Source of the DNA: Evansella sp041820985
GTDB taxonomy: Bacteria > Bacillota > Bacilli > Bacillales > Salisediminibacteriaceae
DNA: 64,000 nt
Assembly (NCBI RefSeq): GCF_041820985.1
Contig: NZ_JBGUAU010000008.1
Location: forward strand, 132,183 to 196,182
Direction: 5' to 3'
Position 1 is the stretch's first letter. Every line of letters starts with the position of its first letter. Below the pieces are notes generated by a model. The model did not search any database and was not told the origin of the DNA. It saw only the letters and a program-made list of their open reading frames with translations. Position numbers and translations under genes: made by a program. Shown here one piece after another: positions 1 to 9,612 of this stretch.

Positions 1-213
1 TTAACATTACGACGAGAGAAAGTAATGAAAAAAAATGCAATCATACTTCACCCTGCACCTGTAAATCGTGATGTTGAATTAGCTAGTGAGCTAGTTGAAT
101 GCTCACGATCTAGAATCTTTAAGCAAATGAGAAATGGTGTGTTAGTAAGAAAAGCGGTACTGGCATTTGCACTAAACATGATGGAGGTAAAAAAATATGA
201 ACGTGTTATATAA
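1..213 (+). CDS. pyrB: Aspartate carbamoyltransferase, C-terminal end (partial)
   Basis: Only the last 70 codons lie in the window, with the reading frame open from base 1. The visible segment contains the ATCase C-terminal motif HPAPVNRDVE and the stretch SRIFKQMRNGV that ends the catalytic chain in Bacillus PyrB. The enzyme condenses carbamoyl phosphate with aspartate in the second step of UMP synthesis. The stop codon (211-213) lies 17 bases inside pyrC, which suggests translational coupling. The start, the promoter and any PyrR attenuator lie upstream, outside the window. Confidence 0.93.
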   Translation, partial: LTLRREKVMKKNAIILHPAPVNRDVELASELVECSRSRIFKQMRNGVLVRKAVLAFALNMMEVKKYERVI

Positions 214-1492
214 AAATGGTTGGAGACTTACAGAAAACGGGGAAAAAGAGACAATTTCTATTTTAGTAAATACGGATTCAGGTAAAATCGAGAACATTTT
301 TACAAGCAACGAGGAAGTTCAAGCAGATAAAGTAGTAGATATGAAAGGATTGCTTGTAGCTCCAGGATTTGTTGATCCTCACGTTCACCTACGAGAGCCT
401 GGTGGAGAAAAGAAAGAAACAATCGAAACAGGAACAATGGCTGCTGCTAGAGGTGGCTATACTACAATCTGCGCAATGCCAAATACGAGACCTGTTCCAG
501 ACACTCCAGAGAACTTTCAAAATATATTTAGTGCAATGAAGGAAAGAGGACATGTACGAGTTTTACCGTATGCCTCGATTACGGTGCGCCAATTAGGAAA
601 AGAGTTAACAGATATGAAGGAGCTTGCAAACCTTGGCGCTTTTGCTTTTACAGATGATGGTGTAGGTGTTCAAGAAGCTGGGAAAATGTACGAAGCTATG
701 GTTGCAGCTGCAAAAGTTAACAGAGCAATCGTCGCTCACTGTGAAGATAATAGTCTTCTATATGGTGGAGCGGTACATGCAGGGAGCTTTGCTGAAAAAC
801 ATAATGTGCCTGGTATTCTATCTGCATCGGAATCGGTACATATTGCCAGAGATGTCTTATTAGCGGAAACAGCTGGTGCACATTATCATGTTTGTCACGT
901 TAGTACGAAGGAATCGGTACGTGTTATACGTGATGCGAAACGTGCAGGAATCAATGTAACTGCTGAGGTAACTCCACATCACCTAATCTTATGTGATGAA
1001 GATATTCCAGGAGTAGACACTAATTACAAAATGAATCCACCTCTACGTGGACCAGAAGATCGTAAAGCCCTAATTGATGGCTTGTTGGATGGAACACTTG
1101 ATTTTATCGCAACAGATCATGCGCCTCACACGAAGCAAGAAAAAGCTCTTCCAATCGAAGAAGCTCCATTTGGAATTGTAGGTCTTGAGATTGCATTTCC
1201 ACTTTTATACACAAAGTTTGTGAAAACGGAAATGATAACATTACAACAATTACTTGAATGGTTAACAAATAAGCCTGCTGAAACATTCCAATTACCTTAT
1301 GGAACATTAGAGGTTGGTCGTGATGCAGATTTTACAATTATTGATTTAGAGCTAGAACAAGCAGTGGATGTAGAATCGTTTGCGTCAAAAGGGAAAAACA
1401 CACCATTTGGTGGAGAGAAATTACTCGGTTGGCCTGTACACACAGTAGCAGCAGGGAAAACAGCATGGAAAAACGAGGAGGTCATGTCATGA
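197..1492 (+). CDS. pyrC: Dihydroorotase
   Basis: A 431-residue class I dihydroorotase that cyclises N-carbamoyl-aspartate to dihydroorotate in the cytoplasm. The metal-binding HxH motif is visible at residues 62-64 (DPHVHLREPG). A conserved Asp is near 154 (FTDDGVG), further His ligands are near 181 and 234, and the catalytic Asp is near 307 (ATDHAPH). The ATG at 197 follows the good ribosome binding site GGAGGT at 184-188 inside the end of pyrB. The 3' end overlaps carA by four bases (ATGA). Length is typical for Bacillus PyrC. Confidence 0.97.
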   Translation: MNVLYKNGWRLTENGEKETISILVNTDSGKIENIFTSNEEVQADKVVDMKGLLVAPGFVDPHVHLREPGGEKKETIETGTMAAARGGYTTICAMPNTRPVPDTPENFQNIFSAMKERGHVRVLPYASITVRQLGKELTDMKELANLGAFAFTDDGVGVQEAGKMYEAMVAAAKVNRAIVAHCEDNSLLYGGAVHAGSFAEKHNVPGILSASESVHIARDVLLAETAGAHYHVCHVSTKESVRVIRDAKRAGINVTAEVTPHHLILCDEDIPGVDTNYKMNPPLRGPEDRKALIDGLLDGTLDFIATDHAPHTKQEKALPIEEAPFGIVGLEIAFPLLYTKFVKTEMITLQQLLEWLTNKPAETFQLPYGTLEVGRDADFTIIDLELEQAVDVESFASKGKNTPFGGEKLLGWPVHTVAAGKTAWKNEEVMS

Positions 1493-2583
1493 AGCGGTTA
1501 TTAGTATTAGAAAATGGTGAAATCTTTGAAGGAAAAGGTATCGGTAGTGAACGAGAAAGAGATGGCGAAGTAGTTTTCAATACGGGGATGACAGGATATC
1601 AAGAAGTTATGTCTGATCCATCGTACTGTGGACAAATTGTTACGATGACTTATCCTCTTATCGGCAATTATGGAATCAACCGTGATGACTTTGAGAGCAT
1701 CATACCTAATATCCATGGCTTAATTGTAAAAGAGGCTTCGGCATATCCAAGCCACTTCCGTTCTAATTTAACGCTTGATGAATGGTTAAAGCATTTCGAT
1801 ATACCTGGAATTCAAGGAATCGACACGCGAAAACTAACACGTATGATTCGTGAAAATGGTACGTTAAAAGGAAGAATCTGCTCAGCAGATGCAAACATTG
1901 ACGAAGTAATTGCACATTTAAAGGAAATCCCGTTCCCAACAGACCAAGTAGCAACCGTTTCAACGAAAACGCGTTTTGTTAATCCTGGCTCAAAAGAAAG
2001 AGTTGTCTTAATTGATTATGGAGTGAAAAAAGGGATTGTTAAAAACTTAGTTGCAGAAGGTTATGAAGTAATGGTAGTACCTCATAATACTACTGCAGAT
2101 GAAATCCGTTTATTTCAACCGGATGGTATCGTATTAAGTAACGGACCTGGAGATCCAAAGGATGTTCCAGAATGTATTGAAACGGTCAGAGAGTTAATAG
2201 GGGAAGTACCGATTTTTGGAATTTGCTTAGGTCACCAGCTTTTAGCACTAGCGTGTGGAGCAGAAACGGTGAAAATGAAGTTCGGTCACCGAGGCAGTAA
2301 TCACCCAGTTAAGGATTTACGTACAGGATATATCGCAATTACTGCACAAAACCATGGTTATACAGTGGAACCCATAAGCTTGATCGATACAGAATTAGAA
2401 ATCACCCATATCAATGTAAACGACGGTTCCATTGAAGGGATTCGACATAAAGAAGAGTTAGCCTTTAGCGTACAGTATCACCCAGAAGCATCACCTGGAC
2501 CTGAGGATGCACAAGGTTTATTTAAAGAATTTCGCGAAATGCTGAATGAACACGCAACAAGAAAGGGGATTTACAATGCCTAA
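1489..2583 (+). CDS. carA: Carbamoyl phosphate synthase, small (glutaminase) subunit
   Basis: A 364-residue small subunit that releases ammonia from glutamine for carbamoyl phosphate synthesis; the pyrimidine form is called pyrAA in B. subtilis. The N-terminal CPSase domain begins LVLENGEIFEGKG. The class I glutamine amidotransferase domain carries the nucleophile motif FGICLGHQ and the His-Glu pair in QYHPEASPGP. I place the start at ATG 1489, preceded by GAGGAGGT, rather than at the upstream in-frame ATG 1429 inside pyrC, because family members begin at this point. It overlaps the pyrC stop (ATGA) and the carB start. Confidence 0.96.
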   Translation: MKRLLVLENGEIFEGKGIGSERERDGEVVFNTGMTGYQEVMSDPSYCGQIVTMTYPLIGNYGINRDDFESIIPNIHGLIVKEASAYPSHFRSNLTLDEWLKHFDIPGIQGIDTRKLTRMIRENGTLKGRICSADANIDEVIAHLKEIPFPTDQVATVSTKTRFVNPGSKERVVLIDYGVKKGIVKNLVAEGYEVMVVPHNTTADEIRLFQPDGIVLSNGPGDPKDVPECIETVRELIGEVPIFGICLGHQLLALACGAETVKMKFGHRGSNHPVKDLRTGYIAITAQNHGYTVEPISLIDTELEITHINVNDGSIEGIRHKEELAFSVQYHPEASPGPEDAQGLFKEFREMLNEHATRKGIYNA

Positions 2584-5500
2584 ACGTACAGATATACAAA
2601 AAATACTCGTAATTGGATCTGGTCCAATTATTATTGGTCAAGCAGCGGAGTTTGATTATGCTGGAACACAGGCATGTCAAGCCTTAATGGAGGAAGGGTA
2701 TGAGGTTATATTAATCAACTCCAACCCAGCGACAATTATGACAGATGAGTCTGTTGCAGATCGTGTGTATATTGAGCCCCTTACTGTAGATTTTGTTAGT
2801 CGTATTATTCGTCAAGAGCAGCCAGACGGGATCTTAGCAACGTTAGGTGGACAAACAGGCTTAAATCTTGCAGTTGAATTATCGAAGTCTGGTATTTTAG
2901 ATGAGTATGGAGTAGAACTCCTAGGAACAAATCTTGATGCGATTCAAAAGGCGGAAGACAGAGAGCTTTTCCGTACATTAATGAACGAATTAAATGAGCC
3001 AGTTCCACCAAGTGATATCGTAACAACGGTAGAACAAGCGTTAGCATTCGTAAAGGAAATTGGTTATCCAATCATCGTTCGTCCTGCATATACTCTTGGA
3101 GGAACTGGTGGAGGACTTGTATATAATGAAGAACAGCTTCGTGAAATCGTAGCTGGTGGGTTACATCAAAGCCCAGTTAATCAATGCTTAATTGAAAAAA
3201 GTATTGCTGGATTTAAAGAAATTGAATATGAAGTAATGCGAGATGGAAATGATCAAGCAATCGTTGTTTGTAATATGGAAAACATAGACCCTGTGGGTAT
3301 TCATACTGGTGACTCTATCGTAGTAGCTCCATCTCAAACGTTAACAGATCGTGAGTACCAAATTTTACGAAACTCTTCGTTAAAAATTATCCGTGCACTA
3401 GGAATTGAAGGTGGCTGTAACGTTCAGTGTGCTTTAGATCCGTACAGCGAAAATTATTTTATAATCGAAGTAAACCCACGTGTAAGTCGATCATCTGCAT
3501 TAGCATCGAAAGCAACTGGCTACCCAATTGCAAAGCTTTCGGCAAAAATTGCAGTAGGTTATCGTTTAGATGAATGTAAAAATCCGGTTACACAAACAAC
3601 GTACGCAAGCTTTGAGCCAGCATTAGACTATGTTGTTACGAAAATTCCAAGATGGCCTTTTGATAAGTTCGATTCTGCTAACAGAAAACTTGGTACTCAG
3701 ATGAAGGCAACTGGGGAAGTAATGGCGATCGGTAGAACATTAGGTGAGTCATTACTAAAGGCGATTCGTTCTACAGAAGTGGATTTATCCCATCTTCGTT
3801 TTGCAAAGCCTTTAGACATCTCACATGAAGAGCTAAGACAGAAATTAGTTCATGCGGACGATGAGCGTCTTATTTATGTAGCAGAAGCGTTCCGTTTAGG
3901 CTACGATATGGAAGAATTATATAATATGACAAAAATAGATCGTTATTTCCTTTACGAAATCAAACAAATTATCGCTCTTGAGAAAGTAGTAGAAGAGAAT
4001 GGATGGAATGTTGACACCATTCGTGAAGCAAAGAAATACGGTTTTTCCGATACAGAAATAGCACAATTATTACGAGCAGATATTCGTGAGGTGGAAGCAT
4101 TCCGTACAGAGCATAATATTAAACCTGTATATAAAATGGTTGATACTTGTGCTGCAGAATTTGCTTCAGAAACTCCGTATTATTACGGAACCTATGAAGA
4201 TGAAAACGAATCGTTACCTACAGAGAAACAGTCTGTACTAGTGTTAGGTTCAGGTCCAATCCGAATTGGACAAGGAATTGAGTTTGACTATGCTACGGTT
4301 CATACAGTGAAAGCAATTCGTGAAGCAGGATACGAAGCAATTATTATTAATAATAATCCAGAAACGGTATCTACTGATTTCCAAATTTCCGATAAGTTGT
4401 ATTTTGAGCCATTAACAATTGAAGATGTGATGCACGTAATTGAAAACGAAAAACCAATGGGAGTTATTGTTCAGTTCGGTGGTCAAACAGCGTTAAACTT
4501 AGCATCTGATTTAGAAGAACGTGGTGTAAATATTTTAGGTACAACGTTAGAAAATATGGACCGTGCAGAAAACAGAGATAAGTTTGAGCAAACGTTAATG
4601 AAACTAGAAATTCCTCAACCAGAAGGAAAAACAGCTACATCAGTATCTGAGGCAGTTGCCATTGCAAATGGAATTGGCTACCCAGTTCTTGTTCGACCTT
4701 CTTATGTCCTTGGTGGACGGGCGATGGAAATTGTTTATAACGAACAGGATCTATTAAAATACATGGATCGTGCTGTAAAAGTGAATGAAAAGCATCCAGT
4801 ATTAATTGATAGATATTTAACTGGAAAAGAAATTGAAGTAGATGCAATTTCTGACGGAGAGACAGTGGTTATCCCTGGGATTATGGAGCATATTGAACGC
4901 GCAGGTGTTCACTCTGGTGACTCCATTGCTGTTTACCCAACACAAAACATTAGTGAAGCATTAAAGAAGCAGCTGATTGATTATACGATTCGTTTAGCTA
5001 CGGGCTTCCAAATTAAAGGCTTAATGAATATTCAGTTCGTTATTCATCGAAATGAAATATACGTATTAGAGGTTAACCCTCGTTCCAGCCGTACTGTACC
5101 TTTCTTGAGTAAGATTACAGGTGTAAATATGGCGAATATTGCAACGAAGGCGATTTTAGGACTGAGCTTACAATCGCAAGGATTCCAGACAGGCTGCCTT
5201 CCAGAGCCTGAGCTTGTTTCCGTTAAGGTTCCAGTATTCTCGTTTGCGAAATTACGTAGCGTAGATATTACGCTTGGACCTGAGATGAAATCTACTGGAG
5301 AAGTTATGGGTAGAGACTATACACTTGAAAAAGCATTATATAAAGGTCTTATTGCATCAGGAATGAAGATTTCAACGCACGGTTCTGTTCTATTTACAAT
5401 AGCTGATAAAGACAAAGAAGAAGCGATGAATTTAGCGCGTAGATTCCACCGAATTGGCTATCATTTATTAGCTACAGAAGGAACTGCAAAAGCAATCCAA

Positions 5501-5788
5501 GATGAAAACATTCCTGTTACAGTTGTATCCAAAATAGGTGGGGAATCACCAAATATGTTAGATGTAATTGAAAAAGGCCAAGCACAGTTTATCATTAACA
5601 CATTAACGAAAGGGAAGCAGGTTGCACGTGATGGCTTCCGTATTCGACGAGAAGCGGTAGAGCATGGAATTGTTTGTTTAACTTCTATGGATACTGCAGA
5701 AGCATTGCTTAGAGTTATGGAGTTAATTACATTCTCTGCTGAGCCAATGGGACAAGAAACTCCGAGGAAAAAGGGGATAACAGTATGA
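2576..5788 (+). CDS. carB: Carbamoyl phosphate synthase, large subunit
   Basis: A 1070-residue synthetase subunit (pyrAB in B. subtilis). It contains two homologous ATP-grasp halves, each opening with a nucleotide-binding segment (LVIGSGPIIIGQ near the start and LVLGSGPIRIGQ near residue 555). A C-terminal MGS-like allosteric domain begins around residue 935. It makes carbamoyl phosphate from bicarbonate, ammonia and two ATP. ATG 2576 follows AAGGGGAT and overlaps the end of carA by eight bases. An in-frame upstream ATG at 2546 lies within carA without a matching ribosome site and is not used here. Confidence 0.97.
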   Translation: MPKRTDIQKILVIGSGPIIIGQAAEFDYAGTQACQALMEEGYEVILINSNPATIMTDESVADRVYIEPLTVDFVSRIIRQEQPDGILATLGGQTGLNLAVELSKSGILDEYGVELLGTNLDAIQKAEDRELFRTLMNELNEPVPPSDIVTTVEQALAFVKEIGYPIIVRPAYTLGGTGGGLVYNEEQLREIVAGGLHQSPVNQCLIEKSIAGFKEIEYEVMRDGNDQAIVVCNMENIDPVGIHTGDSIVVAPSQTLTDREYQILRNSSLKIIRALGIEGGCNVQCALDPYSENYFIIEVNPRVSRSSALASKATGYPIAKLSAKIAVGYRLDECKNPVTQTTYASFEPALDYVVTKIPRWPFDKFDSANRKLGTQMKATGEVMAIGRTLGESLLKAIRSTEVDLSHLRFAKPLDISHEELRQKLVHADDERLIYVAEAFRLGYDMEELYNMTKIDRYFLYEIKQIIALEKVVEENGWNVDTIREAKKYGFSDTEIAQLLRADIREVEAFRTEHNIKPVYKMVDTCAAEFASETPYYYGTYEDENESLPTEKQSVLVLGSGPIRIGQGIEFDYATVHTVKAIREAGYEAIIINNNPETVSTDFQISDKLYFEPLTIEDVMHVIENEKPMGVIVQFGGQTALNLASDLEERGVNILGTTLENMDRAENRDKFEQTLMKLEIPQPEGKTATSVSEAVAIANGIGYPVLVRPSYVLGGRAMEIVYNEQDLLKYMDRAVKVNEKHPVLIDRYLTGKEIEVDAISDGETVVIPGIMEHIERAGVHSGDSIAVYPTQNISEALKKQLIDYTIRLATGFQIKGLMNIQFVIHRNEIYVLEVNPRSSRTVPFLSKITGVNMANIATKAILGLSLQSQGFQTGCLPEPELVSVKVPVFSFAKLRSVDITLGPEMKSTGEVMGRDYTLEKALYKGLIASGMKISTHGSVLFTIADKDKEEAMNLARRFHRIGYHLLATEGTAKAIQDENIPVTVVSKIGGESPNMLDVIEKGQAQFIINTLTKGKQVARDGFRIRREAVEHGIVCLTSMDTAEALLRVMELITFSAEPMGQETPRKKGITV

Positions 5789-6561
5789 TCATGGACAACA
5801 TGACCATAACAAAACAAACGGAAATAGCACCGAAAATATTCCGTATTGAAGTTCGTGGTCCTTTAAGTAAAGAAATGAAGAATCCAGGTCAGTTTGTGAA
5901 TCTTCGTATTTCGAAGGGGATAGATCCAACATTACGTAGACCTATTAGTATTTGTGATGTAGATTTAGAGAACGAAATGTTGACGATGATTTACCGTGTG
6001 GAAGGAAAAGGTACAAAGCTTCTATCTGAAAAGATCGTGGGGGAAGAAGTAAATGTTCTAGGTCCACTTGGACAAGGTTTTCCTGTTGAAGCGGCAAACC
6101 AAGGAAACACATGTGTATTAGTAGGGGGTGGAGTGGGAATTCCCCCACTCTACTATTTAGGAAAGCAGCTAGTTGCGATGGGTGTACGTGTTATCACTAT
6201 ACTTGGTTTCCGGACAGCAAATGATGTTTTTCTAGAAGAAGAATTTGCTTCTCTTGGTGAAGTCATAATTACTACAGAGGATGGATCGCAGGGAATCAAA
6301 GGGTTTGTTACTGATGCGTTAAAAAAGTTAGATGGATATGATTTGTATTATACATGTGGGCCGAAGCCAATGCTCCGTGCTGTAGAGCAGGTTGCTACTT
6401 CTCCTGGATATATTTCATTGGAAGAGAGAATGGGTTGTGGTGTTGGTGCTTGTTTAGCGTGTGTTTGTGATCTGAAGGAACGTGATGCAGAGACAGGGAA
6501 GGCTTATGCGAAAATTTGTACTGATGGCCCTGTATTTTTAGCGGGAGAGGTGGTTTTATGA
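5785..6561 (+). CDS. pyrK: Dihydroorotate dehydrogenase electron-transfer subunit
   Basis: A 258-residue FAD and [2Fe-2S] subunit that passes electrons from the type 1B dihydroorotate dehydrogenase to NAD+. A ferredoxin-reductase-like FAD domain comes first (LRRPISICD), followed by an NAD-binding segment (GGGVGIPPLYYLGKQL). A C-terminal cluster motif has closely spaced cysteines, CGVGACLACVC. Its start overlaps the carB stop (ATGA) and its stop overlaps the pyrD start, so it should be co-translated with its partner. Confidence 0.96.
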   Translation: MIMDNMTITKQTEIAPKIFRIEVRGPLSKEMKNPGQFVNLRISKGIDPTLRRPISICDVDLENEMLTMIYRVEGKGTKLLSEKIVGEEVNVLGPLGQGFPVEAANQGNTCVLVGGGVGIPPLYYLGKQLVAMGVRVITILGFRTANDVFLEEEFASLGEVIITTEDGSQGIKGFVTDALKKLDGYDLYYTCGPKPMLRAVEQVATSPGYISLEERMGCGVGACLACVCDLKERDAETGKAYAKICTDGPVFLAGEVVL

Positions 6562-7484
6562 GTCGGATAGCAGTGAGTCTTCCTGGGTTAGAAATGAAAA
6601 ATCCCGTTATGCCTGCTTCAGGTTGCTTTGCGTTTGGTCAAGAATATGGGAAGTTGTATGATTTGAATCGATTAGGTGCTATATGTGTGAAGGCTGTTAC
6701 GGTAGAGGAGCGCAGAGGGAATGCAACTCCTCGTGTTGCAGAAACCCCAGGGGGAATGCTCAATGCAATTGGCCTTCAGAACCCTGGGCTTGAGCATGTT
6801 CTACAGCATGAATTACCTTGGTTAGAAAAATACGATACTCCTATTGTAGTTAATATTGCAGGGTATTCTGTTGAGGATTATGTTCAGGTTGCAAGAGAAA
6901 TATCTAAGGTACGTAATGTGAATGCTCTTGAATTAAATATTTCTTGTCCGAATGTAAAAGAAGGTGGAATTACATTTGGTACGGATGCTGCCACTGCAGC
7001 CCATTTAACGGAGAAGGTGAAATCAGTTTCTGATGTGCCTGTATATGTAAAGTTGTCACCAAATGTTACGGACATTGTTGAAATTGCAAAAGCGGTAGAA
7101 GAAGCTGGTGCGGATGGATTGAGTATGATTAATACGTTGTTGGGAATGCGGATTGATTTAAAAACTGGTTTACCTATATTAGCAAATCGTACGGGTGGTT
7201 TGTCAGGTGCGGCGATTAAGCCAGTTGCGATCCGAATGATTTATGATGTGAGCCAACAGGTATCTATTCCGATTATTGGAATGGGTGGGATTTATGAAGT
7301 GGATGATATATTAGAATTTATGATGGCAGGTGCGAGTGCGGTTGCAGTTGGAACAGCAAACTTCATTGATCCATTTGCATGTCCGAATTTAATAGATCAA
7401 TTAGAAGAACGTATGGATGAGCTAGGTATTGAAACGTTATCTTCTATCGTAGGGAGGAGTTCATTATGCAAAAGCATCCGTTAA
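6558..7484 (+). CDS. pyrD: Dihydroorotate dehydrogenase B, catalytic subunit
   Basis: A 308-residue FMN-dependent type 1B enzyme that oxidises dihydroorotate to orotate in complex with PyrK. The active-site loop ELNISCPNVK carries the catalytic cysteine, and FMN phosphate-binding glycines are seen in IIGMGGIYEVDD and AVAVGTANF. The start codon overlaps the pyrK stop (ATGA) behind GGGAGAGGTGG. It ends inside the first codons of pyrF. Confidence 0.96.
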   Translation: MSRIAVSLPGLEMKNPVMPASGCFAFGQEYGKLYDLNRLGAICVKAVTVEERRGNATPRVAETPGGMLNAIGLQNPGLEHVLQHELPWLEKYDTPIVVNIAGYSVEDYVQVAREISKVRNVNALELNISCPNVKEGGITFGTDAATAAHLTEKVKSVSDVPVYVKLSPNVTDIVEIAKAVEEAGADGLSMINTLLGMRIDLKTGLPILANRTGGLSGAAIKPVAIRMIYDVSQQVSIPIIGMGGIYEVDDILEFMMAGASAVAVGTANFIDPFACPNLIDQLEERMDELGIETLSSIVGRSSLCKSIR

Positions 7485-8182
7485 TCGTTGCCCTTGATTT
7501 TCCAACAAAGGAAAATGTACTTTCGTTTCTAACTCCATTTGAAAATAGAGAGTTATTTGTAAAAGTAGGAATGGAGTTGTTTTACAGGGAAGGTGTACCG
7601 TTTCTTTATGACTTAAAGTCAAAAGGGCACTCGATCTTTTTAGATTTAAAGCTACATGACATTCCTAATACTGTAAAGCGAGCAATGCAGCAGTTAGCTT
7701 CTTTGGAAGTAGATATCGTGAATGTCCACGCGATGGGTGGCGTCCAGATGATGAGTGCTGCAAAAGAGGGGCTTGTTGCTGGAACTCCAGCTGGTGGAAA
7801 GTTGCCTACTTGTATCGCAGTAACACAGTTAACTAGTACTTCGGAAGAAATGATGCAAAAGGAGTTTATGATTTCCGCAAGCTTGAATGATCACGTCATT
7901 CACTTATGTGGGCTAGTGAAGGAAGCTGGCCTTGATGGAGTAGTGTGCTCTGCACAAGAAGTACAAAGAATTCGTGAAGAAATTGGATCTTCGTTTTATA
8001 CATTAACTCCTGGCATTCGAAGAAAAGAAGATGCAGCAGATGACCAGCAGCGGGTTGTAACGCCATTTTTAGCGGCTGAGTACGGTGCTGATGCGATTGT
8101 TGTGGGACGTGGAATAACACGCGCTGATAATCCTGTACTAGCGTATGACCAATATGAACAAGAATGGAGACGTGGACGATGA
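7466..8182 (+). CDS. pyrF: Orotidine 5'-phosphate decarboxylase
   Basis: A 238-residue TIM-barrel decarboxylase that converts OMP to UMP. The charged catalytic network is visible as FLDLKLHDIPNT (Asp-Lys-x-x-Asp), and the phosphate-binding loop is near IVVGRGITRA. The ATG at 7466 follows GGGAGGAG within the 3' end of pyrD. Its TGA overlaps the pyrE start. Confidence 0.96.
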   Translation: MQKHPLIVALDFPTKENVLSFLTPFENRELFVKVGMELFYREGVPFLYDLKSKGHSIFLDLKLHDIPNTVKRAMQQLASLEVDIVNVHAMGGVQMMSAAKEGLVAGTPAGGKLPTCIAVTQLTSTSEEMMQKEFMISASLNDHVIHLCGLVKEAGLDGVVCSAQEVQRIREEIGSSFYTLTPGIRRKEDAADDQQRVVTPFLAAEYGADAIVVGRGITRADNPVLAYDQYEQEWRRGR

Positions 8183-8811
8183 GTGGAAATATAGCTAAAT
8201 CTTTATTAACGATAGGGGCGGTTTCGTTACAACCGAATGATCCGTTTACTTGGAGCTCAGGCTTACGATCTCCCATTTATTGTGATAACCGTTTAACAAT
8301 GTCTTTTCCTGAGGTAAGGTCAGAAATTGCAGAACAATTTGTTGAGATGATTAAAGCACAATATCCAGATGTGGAAGTCATTGCAGGAACAGCAACTGCG
8401 GGAATTCCTCATGCAGCATGGGTGGCGGATCGTCTTAAATTACCAATGATTTATATACGTTCCAAAGCAAAAGGCCACGGAAAGCAAAATATGATTGAAG
8501 GTGCATTAGCTGAAGATCAGAAGGTAGTGGTTATTGAAGATTTAATTTCTACTGGTGGTTCTTCTATTCAAGCAGCAAATGCAGTACGTGAATCTGGCGG
8601 TAACGTACTTGGAGTATGTGCTATTTTTACGTATGAGCTAGGAGCGGCAACAACTGCGTTTGAAGAGGTAGGAATACCTGTATCTACGTTAACTTCCTAT
8701 TCCGTTTTATTAGAAGAGGCTTTAGCGTTAGGAAAGATCGCGGAGAGTGATGTTCCAGTATTAAAAACATGGAGTGCAGATCCAAAGGCATGGAGTAGTG
8801 TTCACGAGTAA
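8179..8811 (+). CDS. pyrE: Orotate phosphoribosyltransferase
   Basis: A 210-residue phosphoribosyltransferase that joins orotate to PRPP. The PRPP-binding motif VVVIEDLISTGGSS is clear in the second half. I choose ATG 8179, which overlaps the pyrF stop as ATGA, over the in-frame ATG 8164, because the protein then begins MSGNIAKSLL and the other junctions of this operon have the same form. It is the last gene of the pyr operon and is followed by a terminator. Confidence 0.95.
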   Translation: MSGNIAKSLLTIGAVSLQPNDPFTWSSGLRSPIYCDNRLTMSFPEVRSEIAEQFVEMIKAQYPDVEVIAGTATAGIPHAAWVADRLKLPMIYIRSKAKGHGKQNMIEGALAEDQKVVVIEDLISTGGSSIQAANAVRESGGNVLGVCAIFTYELGAATTAFEEVGIPVSTLTSYSVLLEEALALGKIAESDVPVLKTWSADPKAWSSVHE

Positions 8812-8833
8812 GAATGTGAAGTAGGAATGTTGG

Positions 8834-8889
8834 AAGGTTACAGTATATGGAGCAGGGAATGCTCTATTTCTGTAGCCTTTTGTTTTTTC
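8834..8889 (+). terminator. Terminator of the pyr operon
   Basis: The arms AAGGTTACAG (8834-8843) and CTGTAGCCTT (8870-8879) pair with one G-U, an inner GAGCA/TGCTC stem stacks on top, and a T-rich tract follows. It sits 23 bases after the pyrE stop. Confidence 0.8.
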
Positions 8890-8922
8890 TTTGATAGCTT
8901 GGAGATGAAATAATGCTGTTAA

Positions 8923-9182
8923 GTCGTCCGCGCGACATATTGGAAAGGAGAATAGGTTGAAATGTCGCGGGAGAGTCGTCCGCGCGACATTTTGATAAGG
9001 AGAATAGGTTAAAATGTCGCGGGAGAGCCGTCCGCGCGACATATTGGAAAGGAGAATAGGTTAAAATGTCGCGGGAGAGTCGTCCGCGCGACATTTGGAT
9101 AAGGAGAATAGGTTAAAATGTCGCGGGAGAGCCGTCCGCGCGACATATTGGAAAGGAGAATAGGTTGGAATGTCGCGGGAGT
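8923..9182. repeat. Tandem hairpin array H1, five units of 52 bp
   Basis: Unit starts are at 8923, 8975, 9027, 9079 and 9131, an exact 52-bp period. Each unit holds an inverted repeat (CGCGACAT ... ATGTCGCG, up to 11 bp where the flanking A/T pairs extend it) around a loop of about 23 bases, plus a 13-base spacer reading roughly GGAGAGTCGTCCG. Units differ by a few substitutions. The period is not a multiple of three, so open frames across the array are not coding. It lies just after the pyr operon terminator. Confidence 0.92.
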
Positions 9183-9202
9183 CCGATAACTATGGAATAG
9201 TA

Positions 9203-9334
9203 AGAGCTTTCAAAAAAAGCAAAGAGTGTAAGCCAGTCAATAAATCGAGTGGGTTGAAGCGAATGGAATAATAACCGACAAAGTAAGAAAAACTTGATAA
9301 GTTACCCACTAATGAAGAAAACATATTTTACGAG
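9203..9334 (+). repeat. Family A dispersed repeat, remnant (copy 1)
   Basis: A truncated copy that keeps only the right end of the family: TGAAGCGAATGGAATA, ACCGACAAAGT and the terminal ATTTTACGAGGGTAGAC. It abuts the next full copy directly, so copies 1 and 2 form a partial tandem. Confidence 0.7.
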
Positions 9335-9612
9335 GGTAGACACCCATGCAAGTGAACATTTTCACCATGGCGGATGAAAATACGTTATGAGTATAGTTAG
9401 TACTCTTCACTTTATATGGAATGAGCGCAAGTCCACGAACTCCTGTGGGAAGCAGAGTAAAGGCGAGACACCGTAGCAGACGAAGTCGCGAAGGTGGCTC
9501 GGCAGCTCCCCACGGAAAGGAGTGGACTGAAGCGAATGGAATAGAAACCAACAATATTAGGAATACTAGATAAGTTAACCACCAATTGAGATTACATATT
9601 TTCAAGGTAGAC
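9333..9612 (+). repeat. Family A dispersed repeat, full copy 2
   Basis: About 280 bp. It contains the family landmarks in order: GGTAGACACCCATGCAAGTG, GATGAAAATACGTTA, CTCCTGTGGGAAGCAGAG, GGCGAGAC, CTCGGCAGCTCCCC, TGAAGCGAATGGAATAG, AACCAACAA and a terminal ATTTTCAAGGTAGAC. No convincing coding frame is present. The 9613-10045 stretch that follows is AT-rich; I see no gene or clear signal in it. Confidence 0.85.

Noticed and set aside
1429..1488. Longer carA start inside pyrC
   Set aside because: No ribosome site in front, and family members begin at the position of ATG 1489.
8761..9094. Minus-strand open frames across array H1
   Set aside because: Their products merely translate the tandem repeat; the 52-bp period rotates the frame, and no ribosome site or family match is seen.
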